This document shows, piece by piece, positions 35,455-39,941 of a stretch of 39,941 nucleotides of DNA. Source of the DNA: an uncultured Alphaproteobacteria bacterium (lineage in GTDB: Bacteria > Pseudomonadota > Alphaproteobacteria > Rhizobiales > Ancalomicrobiaceae); NCBI GenBank assembly GCA_937864925.1, contig CALMFH010000102.1, positions 1-39,941 of the forward strand, in the 5' to 3' direction. The notes beneath the pieces are model-generated. The model saw nothing but the letters and a program-made list of their open reading frames with translations, was not told the origin of the DNA and searched no databases. Every line of letters begins with the position of its first letter. Position 1 is the stretch's first letter. Both the position numbers and the translations under genes were made by a program.

Positions 35455-35489
35455 GAATTTCTCATACCTCTGCTACCTGTGAGAAATTC
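35455..35489. promoter_or_regulatory. Perfect 10-bp inverted repeat upstream of the lsrB-like gene
   Basis: GAATTTCTCA at 35455-35464 and TGAGAAATTC at 35480-35489 are exact reverse complements separated by 15 bp. The element is AT-rich against a very GC-rich background, which makes chance unlikely. It lies 110 nt before the TTG start and has no T-run, so an operator, perhaps for the regulator itself, fits better than a terminator (inference). Confidence 0.6.
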
Positions 35490-35584
35490 GTATGCCCACG
35501 ACGCTCGGACGCATCCGCGTCCCGGAGCGGCCGAAAGACATCGGACGGTTCCGCGAGCCGAGGCGGAATCGACGCGACCGAGAC

Positions 35585-35593
35585 GAGGGGGGA
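35585..35593 (+). promoter_or_regulatory. Ribosome-binding site deciding a TTG start for the lsrB-like gene
   Basis: GAGGGGGGA ends 5 nt before the TTG at 35599. No in-frame ATG exists near the conserved N-terminus, so this site supports the TTG. Confidence 0.6.
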
Positions 35594-35598
35594 CGGCC

Positions 35599-36489
35599 TT
35601 GGACTGGGACAAACTGCGGATCTTCCACGCCGCCGCCGACGCCGGCTCCTTCACCCACGCCGGTGAGAACCTGGAGATGAGCCAGTCGGCGGTGAGCCGA
35701 CAGGTGAGTGCGCTCGAGGCCGATCTCGGCGTGCCGCTCTTCCACCGGCATGCCCGCGGCCTGATCCTCACCGAACAGGGCGAGCTGCTGTTCCGCACCG
35801 CGCGCGAGGTGCTGCTCAAGCTCGAGCAGGCGCGTTCGCGTCTGGTCGAGACGCGGGAGAAGCCGTCGGGACTGTTGCGGGTGACGACCACGGTCGGACT
35901 CGGCACCTCGTGGCTGACGTCGCGGATCCACGAGTTCATCGAGACCTATCCGGACGTCGAGCTGGAGCTGATCCTCGACGATCAGGAACTCGACCTCGCC
36001 ATGCGCGAAGCCGACGTGGCGCTCCGAGTGCGCCAGCCGGTGCAGCCGGACCTGATCCAGCGCAAGCTGTTCTCGATCCACTACCACCTCTACGCCTCGT
36101 CGGCCTACATCAAGCGCCACGGCGCGCCGGAGACGATCGAGGATCTCGACACCCACCGGATCATCACCTTCGGCTCGGCGGCACCGGTCTACTTACGCGA
36201 CATGAACTGGCTGGAGACCGCGGGGCGGCCGCTCAACGCGCCGCGCCGGCCGTGTCTGAAGATCAACAACGTCATGGCGATCAAGCGCGCGGTGCAGCGC
36301 TCGGTCGGCATCGCGCTCCTGCCCGACTATCTCGTCGATGCCGACAGCGAACTGGTGCAGCTGATCCCGGAAGCCGACGTGCCGGCCTTCGACTGCTACT
36401 TCGTCTACCCGGAAGAGATGCGCAACACCGCCCGCGTCAAGGTCTTCCGCGACTTCCTCATCGCCAAGGCGGAACGCTGGACCTTCTGA
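35599..36489 (+). CDS. lsrB: LysR regulator of the LsrB/VtlR type
   Basis: A 296-residue LysR-type regulator. The N-terminal LDWDKLRIFHAAADAGSFTHA, then MSQSAVSRQVSALEADLGVP and LFHRHARGLILTEQGELL, closely matches rhizobial LsrB and Brucella VtlR, which control redox, envelope and small-RNA genes. The effector domain has VTTTVGLGTSWLTSRI and LHDQELD-like text (LILDDQELDLAMREADVALR). In this family the start is MALDWDKL; here a TTG at 35599 with a G-rich ribosome-binding site gives MDWDKL. A GTG much earlier would add about 40 arginine-rich residues. The symbol is by similarity; the regulon here is not known. Confidence 0.8.
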   Translation: MDWDKLRIFHAAADAGSFTHAGENLEMSQSAVSRQVSALEADLGVPLFHRHARGLILTEQGELLFRTAREVLLKLEQARSRLVETREKPSGLLRVTTTVGLGTSWLTSRIHEFIETYPDVELELILDDQELDLAMREADVALRVRQPVQPDLIQRKLFSIHYHLYASSAYIKRHGAPETIEDLDTHRIITFGSAAPVYLRDMNWLETAGRPLNAPRRPCLKINNVMAIKRAVQRSVGIALLPDYLVDADSELVQLIPEADVPAFDCYFVYPEEMRNTARVKVFRDFLIAKAERWTF

Positions 36490-36561
36490 TCCGGCGGTAG
36501 GCGACGACAAGGACGGCGATCGGCTCGGCCGCCGCCGTGCCGCCGTCGCTTCCCCGCTTGC

Positions 36562-36579
36562 GAAACGCGGCCGTTTCGA
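36562..36579. promoter_or_regulatory. Dyad between the lsrB-like gene and ilvE
   Basis: CGAAACG-CGGC-CGTTTCG is a perfect 7-bp dyad with a 4-nt loop, 83 nt before the ilvE start. No T-run follows, so it may be a regulator site or a weak terminator. Confidence 0.35.
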
Positions 36580-36661
36580 CCAAGACGATGGCGAACGGGA
36601 TCCACCGGCGGCGAAGACGCGCCTAGGTTCCGACCGATGGCAGGAAACGGAGACGATACCC

Positions 36662-37534
36662 ATGGCCCTCACCTTCGACGACCGCGACGGCGTGATCTGG
36701 TTCGACGGAAAGTTCGTCGACTGGCGCGACGCCAAGGTGCACGTGCTGACCCACGGCCTGCACTACGGCTCCTGCGTGTTCGAGGGGCAGCGCGCCTACG
36801 GCGGCCGGGTGTTCGAGCAGCGTCGCCATCACGAGCGCCTGCACGAGAGCGCCCGCATCCTCGGCTTCGACATCCCCTGGACGGTGGAGCTGCTCGACGC
36901 GGCCTGTGAGGAACTGCTCAAGAAGATGAACTTCGTCGACGCCTATGTGCGTCCGGTCGCCTGGCGCGGCTCGGAGATGATGGGCGTCTCGGCGCAGCAG
37001 AACACCATCCACGTCGCCATCGCCGCCTGGGAGTGGCCGAGCTACTTCAAGCCGGAAGAGCGGATGAAGGGCATCCGCATCGACCTCGCCGAGTATCGCC
37101 GCCCCGATCCGGCGACCGCGCCGTCGAAGTCGAAGGCCGCCGGCCTCTACATGATCTGCACCATCTCCAAGCACGCGGCGGAGAAGAAGGGCTACGCCGA
37201 CGCGCTGATGCTCGACTGGGAGGGTTTCGTCGCCGAAGCGACCGGCGCCAACGTGTTCTTCGTCCATCAGGGCAAGATCGTCACGCCCAAGGCCGACCGC
37301 TTCCTCGACGGCATCACCCGGCAGACGGTGATCGGGCTGGCCAAGGCGCGCGGCATCGAGGTGATCGAGCGGCGCATCCGGCCGGAGGAGCTGCATCACT
37401 TCACCGAATGTTTCCTCACCGGGACCGCGGCGGAAGTGACCCCGGTCTCCGAGATCGCCGATTGGCGCTTCACGCCGGGCACGATTTCGCTCACTCTGCT
37501 CGAGGACTACATGAAGGCCGTGCAGCCGACGTGA
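36662..37534 (+). CDS. ilvE: Branched-chain amino acid aminotransferase
   Basis: A 290-residue fold-type IV PLP enzyme for the last step of valine, leucine and isoleucine synthesis. HGLHYGSCVFEGQRAY begins the small domain. The PLP lysine is in the APSKSKAAGLYMICTISK region, and EGFVAEATGANVFFVHQGKIV plus FLTGTAAEVTPV are the standard BCAT segments. The ATG at 36662 gives MALTFDDRDG, matching the family N-terminus. The gene stands alone after the regulator. A D-amino-acid or aminodeoxychorismate enzyme is less likely given these motifs. Confidence 0.93.
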   Translation: MALTFDDRDGVIWFDGKFVDWRDAKVHVLTHGLHYGSCVFEGQRAYGGRVFEQRRHHERLHESARILGFDIPWTVELLDAACEELLKKMNFVDAYVRPVAWRGSEMMGVSAQQNTIHVAIAAWEWPSYFKPEERMKGIRIDLAEYRRPDPATAPSKSKAAGLYMICTISKHAAEKKGYADALMLDWEGFVAEATGANVFFVHQGKIVTPKADRFLDGITRQTVIGLAKARGIEVIERRIRPEELHHFTECFLTGTAAEVTPVSEIADWRFTPGTISLTLLEDYMKAVQPT

Positions 37535-37596
37535 GGACCGGGTCGCCGTTCCGGTGATCGCTCGCCCCGGCGCACTCACTGCGAGCGGAGGGGCAC

Positions 37597-37956
37597 ATGA
37601 AGCTCATCGGTTCGACCATTCTCGGCACGATCGCGGCGCTGGCGTTTCTCGGATCGGCGGCTCTCGCCGATCCGGTCGGTCGCTACGCCGTCGAAGGCAA
37701 GGGTCCCGACGGCAGCAGCTATCGCGGCACGGCGTCGATCGAGGCGACGGGCGAGACCTATCGCGTCGTGTGGCTCATCGGCAATCAGAAGTTCATCGGC
37801 ACCGCCGTCGGCAACGACGACTTCTTCGCCGTAGCCTATCGCTCCGGCAACTCCACCGGCGTCGCCGTCTACGGCAGGGACGGCGACGACTGGACGGGGG
37901 CGTGGACCTATTCCGGCGGCACCTCGATCGGGGCGGAACGTCTCGTGCGCAAGTGA
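37597..37956 (+). CDS. Small secreted protein of unknown function
   Basis: A 119-residue protein with a clear signal peptide (residues 1-24, cleavage likely after SAALA) and a ~95-residue mature part. Its YAVEGKGPDGSSYRGTASIEATG and YRVVWLIGNQKFIGTAVG segments are beta-rich, as in small secreted proteins annotated as hypothetical in Rhizobiales. No cysteine or catalytic motif is present. The ATG has GGAGGGG just upstream. It follows ilvE by 62 bp but a strong hairpin closes it downstream. I do not recognise a function. Confidence 0.75.
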   Translation: MKLIGSTILGTIAALAFLGSAALADPVGRYAVEGKGPDGSSYRGTASIEATGETYRVVWLIGNQKFIGTAVGNDDFFAVAYRSGNSTGVAVYGRDGDDWTGAWTYSGGTSIGAERLVRK

Positions 37957-37977
37957 GCCGATCCGGCGATCGCCTCG

Positions 37978-38009
37978 GACGAACGGTGGCCCGACGGCCG
38001 CCGTTCGTC
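37978..38009. terminator. Strong hairpin after the small secreted protein gene
   Basis: A 14-bp stem with one G-U pair (37978-37991 with 37996-38009) closes a CGAC loop, 21 bp after the stop. No T-run follows, so it may act with Rho or stabilise the 3' end. Confidence 0.55.
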
Positions 38010-38121
38010 GTCGCGAAAGGAGGGCGCGGTGCCGGTTCTCGTTCGACGACATCAGTGAAACTCCTTATGATCGCTCGTGGTGCTCGAGGGCGATTTCGAG
38101 CGGAACCTGGAAGGGGCGTTC

Positions 38122-38562
38122 ATGGTGACGAGGAAATTGTTGTCGGCGGTGATGGCGACCGCCGCCATGTGCGGGGCAGCCCGGGGCGAGGGGATCTATC
38201 TGGCGCAGAAGCCGGAGTTCTGCGCCGACATCTCGGGCGGCCGGATGGTCGAGGGGAACCCGATCATGCTGTGGCCGTGCCACGGCAAGGGGCCGCAGCA
38301 GTTCGACTACGATGCCGGGCGCAAGTCGATCGTGGCGCGGGCCGATCGCTCGCTCTGCGTCGACGACATCGTCGGTCAGGGATTGGCGCTGGTCCGCTGC
38401 AACGCGACGCGGATCAAGTGGAGCGTCGACAACTCCGCTCCGGCGATCCGTTCCCAGGACGGCCGCTGCTGGGATGCCAGGGGCGGAAGCATGGTCGCGC
38501 GGACGCGTCTGATCCTGTGGCCCTGCCACGGTAAGGCCAATCAGCAGTTCAGCTATTACTGA
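38122..38562 (+). CDS. Secreted ricin-type beta-trefoil lectin-like protein
   Basis: A 146-residue protein with a signal peptide (residues 1-22, MVTRKLLSAVMATAAMCGAA then RG) and a single ricin-like domain. Two clear internal repeats exist: IMLWPCHGKGPQQFDY and LILWPCHGKANQQFSY, with SLCVDDIVG between. Each ends in QQF where ricin repeats usually have QxW. Cysteine pairs (FCADI and PCHGK, LCVDD and RCNAT, RCWDA and PCHGK) probably form the disulfides of each repeat. It has no toxin or enzyme domain, so carbohydrate binding is the likely role. The ATG at 38122 has GGAAGGGG upstream. Confidence 0.82.
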   Translation: MVTRKLLSAVMATAAMCGAARGEGIYLAQKPEFCADISGGRMVEGNPIMLWPCHGKGPQQFDYDAGRKSIVARADRSLCVDDIVGQGLALVRCNATRIKWSVDNSAPAIRSQDGRCWDARGGSMVARTRLILWPCHGKANQQFSYY

Positions 38563-38570
38563 ACCGTCGG

Positions 38571-38595
38571 CGGCGGACGAGAAGAGCGTCCGCCG
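38571..38595. terminator. Bidirectional hairpin between the lectin gene and moaE
   Basis: CGGCGGACG and CGTCCGCCG form a perfect 9-bp stem with a 7-nt loop. It fills the 33-bp space between the two convergent stop codons, which fits a shared terminator. Confidence 0.65.
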
Positions 38596-39063
38596 TCACT
38601 TCTCCCAACGGGCCGCGGCTCTGTCGTCGTGATCGCGGGCGTCGACCCAGCCGCCGGTGGTGCCGTCGTGCTTCTCCTCCTTCTTCCAGAAGGGGGCGCG
38701 GGTCTTGAGGAAGTCCATCAGGTACTCGGCCGCCTCGAAGGCGGCGACGCGGTGCGACGACACGGTGATCACCAGCACGATCGGTTCGCCCGGCGCGATG
38801 CGGCCGTGGCGGTGGATGGCGGTGACGCCGAGCAGCGGCCAGCGGTCGATCGCCGCCTTCGCGGTGCGCTCGATCTCGGCCTCGGCCATGCCGGGGTAGT
38901 GCTCGAGTTCGAGCGCGGCGAGATCGCCGCCTTCCGAGCGGCACAGGCCGGTGAAGGTGACCACGGCGCCGATGTCGGTGCGGCCGTGCGTCAAGAGGTC
39001 CGTCTCGGCGGCGACGTCGAAGGGCTCGCGTTGGACGCGGACGGTGAGGGGGACCTCCGCCAT
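38596..39063 (-). CDS. moaE: Molybdopterin synthase large subunit MoaE
   Basis: A 155-residue subunit that, with MoaD, puts two sulfurs into precursor Z to make molybdopterin. GAVVTFTGLCRSEGGDL, LELEHYPGMAEAEIERTA, IHRHGRIAPGEPIVLVITVSSHR and APFWKKEEKHDG are the family blocks, the last with the active-site lysines. The ATG at 39061-39063 is 5 nt after the moaD stop. A longer in-frame stretch upstream crosses moaD and pgsA and is not real. The same operon carries pgsA and moaD, a common alphaproteobacterial order. The mogA product acts after it. Confidence 0.96.
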   Translation of the reverse strand: MAEVPLTVRVQREPFDVAAETDLLTHGRTDIGAVVTFTGLCRSEGGDLAALELEHYPGMAEAEIERTAKAAIDRWPLLGVTAIHRHGRIAPGEPIVLVITVSSHRVAAFEAAEYLMDFLKTRAPFWKKEEKHDGTTGGWVDARDHDDRAAARWEK

Positions 39064-39068
39064 GGGGC

Positions 39069-39320
39069 TCACCCCCCGGTCATCGGCGGGAACAGGGCGA
39101 CCTCTCTCACCCCGGCGAGCGGGGTTCCGGGCGCGGCGTGGACCTGATCGCAGGCGACGCGGATCACGTCGGGTCGCTCCAGCGCCCAGTCGTATTCCTC
39201 GCCGCGGCTCTTGAGCCAGATGAGGAGATCGGTGGTGGTCAGAACCTCGGCCGGTAGGTCGACGACCTCCTCGGCCTTGCCGATGCGCTCGCGCACCCAG
39301 GCGAAATAACGGATCTTCAT
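39069..39320 (-). CDS. moaD: Molybdopterin synthase sulfur carrier MoaD
   Basis: An 83-residue ubiquitin-like protein that carries the thiocarboxylate sulfur to MoaE. It starts MKIRYFAWVRERIGKAEE and ends in the essential PPMTGG di-glycine tail. Length and ending are exactly as expected. It begins 3 nt after the pgsA stop and ends 5 nt before moaE, so it is part of one transcript. It lacks cysteine motifs of alternative sulfur carriers. Confidence 0.96.
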   Translation of the reverse strand: MKIRYFAWVRERIGKAEEVVDLPAEVLTTTDLLIWLKSRGEEYDWALERPDVIRVACDQVHAAPGTPLAGVREVALFPPMTGG

Positions 39321-39323
39321 GGG

Positions 39324-39896
39324 TCAGTCGTCCATCACGTGGCCGATACCGGAGCGGAAGTAGTCCCACCCCGTATAGAGCGTGAGGAGGGCGGAAATCC
39401 ACAACAGGATGTAGCCGGTCTCGATCGTCCACGGATAGACCGGCACGCCGGCCGGGCCGGTGATGAAGAAGCCGAGGGCGAGGAGTTGCACGGTCGTCTT
39501 CCACTTGGCGAGCCAGGTGACCGGTACCGAGACGCGCAGCTCGGCGAGGAACTCGCGCAGACCGGAGACGAGGATCTCGCGGCACAGGATGATCACCGCG
39601 GCGACCACCGAGACGCCTGCGATCGACCCGTCGCCGACCAGCACCAACAGGCAGGAGGCGACCAGCAGTTTGTCGGCGATCGGGTCGAGCATCCGCCCGA
39701 GTTTCGATTGTTGCTGCCAGATGCGGGCGAGATAGCCGTCGAAGAAGTCGGTGATCGCCGCCGCCGCGTAGATGCCGAAGGCGACCCACCGCGAGGTGAA
39801 GGTCGGCATGCCCGGCAGGGTGAAGCAGGCGACCACCGCGGGCACCGCCAGGATGCGGCCGTAGGTGAGGATGTTGGGCAGGCTCAGCGCGGACAT
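39324..39896 (-). CDS. pgsA: CDP-diacylglycerol-glycerol-3-phosphate 3-phosphatidyltransferase
   Basis: A 190-residue membrane enzyme making phosphatidylglycerophosphate for phosphatidylglycerol and cardiolipin. The CDP-alcohol transferase motif D-x2-D-G-x2-A-R-x8-G-x3-D-x3-D is perfect, from DFFDGYLAR to MLDPIADK. NILTYGRILAVP at the N-terminus and about four to five helices support it. The start at 39894-39896 is preferred because GAGGA lies 5 nt upstream; an ATG six codons earlier is weaker. It is the first gene of pgsA-moaD-moaE, a typical alphaproteobacterial cluster, often after uvrC, which would be off the window. Confidence 0.95.
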   Translation of the reverse strand: MSALSLPNILTYGRILAVPAVVACFTLPGMPTFTSRWVAFGIYAAAAITDFFDGYLARIWQQQSKLGRMLDPIADKLLVASCLLVLVGDGSIAGVSVVAAVIILCREILVSGLREFLAELRVSVPVTWLAKWKTTVQLLALGFFITGPAGVPVYPWTIETGYILLWISALLTLYTGWDYFRSGIGHVMDD

Positions 39897-39941
39897 GGGA
39901 TTCCTCGTCGACATGCCAGTCAGAGCATGGGGGGAGGGGGG

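Noticed and set aside
38596-39789. A 397-codon minus-strand frame covering moaE and extending through moaD and pgsA
   Set aside because: Only the last 155 codons are MoaE. The rest is an arginine-rich shadow of moaD and pgsA in another frame.

Overview
The window is a contiguous piece of a chromosome from a high-GC alphaproteobacterium, most likely a member of the Hyphomicrobiales (Rhizobiales). The grounds are the strong G/C bias at third codon positions in every gene, a LysR regulator that closely resembles rhizobial LsrB/VtlR, the petABC cytochrome bc1 operon, alphaproteobacterial families such as DUF1285, DUF6111 and DUF2478, and -10 boxes of the CTATAT type. The genus cannot be fixed from the sequence alone. 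No phage, insertion sequence, CRISPR array, defence island, tRNA or rRNA was found. It reads as core chromosome with some accessory functions.

Layout. (1) 1-5450, nitrate respiration and molybdenum: napF-napD-napA on the minus strand (napA runs off the left edge), then mogA and a DUF2478 protein, with nnrS divergent. FNR/NnrR-like palindromes lie upstream of napF and nnrS. (2) 5541-6546: a PCuAC copper chaperone and a DUF2946-like protein. (3) 6871-9676: a complete cobalamin riboswitch followed by the cobalt importer cbiMNQO. (4) 9661-11024: a DUF2267 protein and oxyR. (5) 11109-18029: a four-gene minus-strand operon encoding MoxR AAA+ ATPase, a DUF58 protein, a 940-residue BatA/DUF4159 membrane protein and a 690-residue VWA/amidotransferase-like membrane protein. 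(6) 18259-21112: tightly coupled DUF1285, CoA-pyrophosphatase-type NUDIX, DUF6111 and cca. (7) 21208-22506: a membrane diguanylate cyclase. (8) 22663-24041: trmL-hemF. (9) 24425-27100: petABC with a strong terminator. (10) 27243-29109: mtnP-trmO-apt, an adenine-salvage operon. (11) 29131-34273: a CDF zinc exporter, then three envelope genes (O-acyltransferase/SGNH fusion, glycosyltransferase, LpxL-like acyltransferase). (12) 34436-38562: trxB, lsrB-like, ilvE and two small secreted proteins, one a ricin-type lectin. (13) 38596-39896: pgsA-moaD-moaE.

How the parts fit. Molybdenum cofactor genes occur at both ends (mogA on the left, moaD/moaE on the right), and the periplasmic nitrate reductase NapA is an obvious client. 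NnrS and the FNR/NnrR-like sites point to low-oxygen, nitrogen-oxide-responsive control. Riboswitch control of cbiMNQO means cobalt uptake should fall when B12 is plentiful. MtnP releases adenine from methylthioadenosine and Apt returns it to AMP. OxyR, TrxB and an LsrB-like regulator supply redox control.

The least explained parts are the MoxR-DUF58-DUF4159-VWA operon, the DUF2478 protein beside mogA, the small ricin-like secreted protein, a perfect 10-bp inverted repeat ahead of the lsrB-like gene, and two kinds of intergenic repeat (a 27-bp tandem repeat and a multi-hairpin palindromic element).
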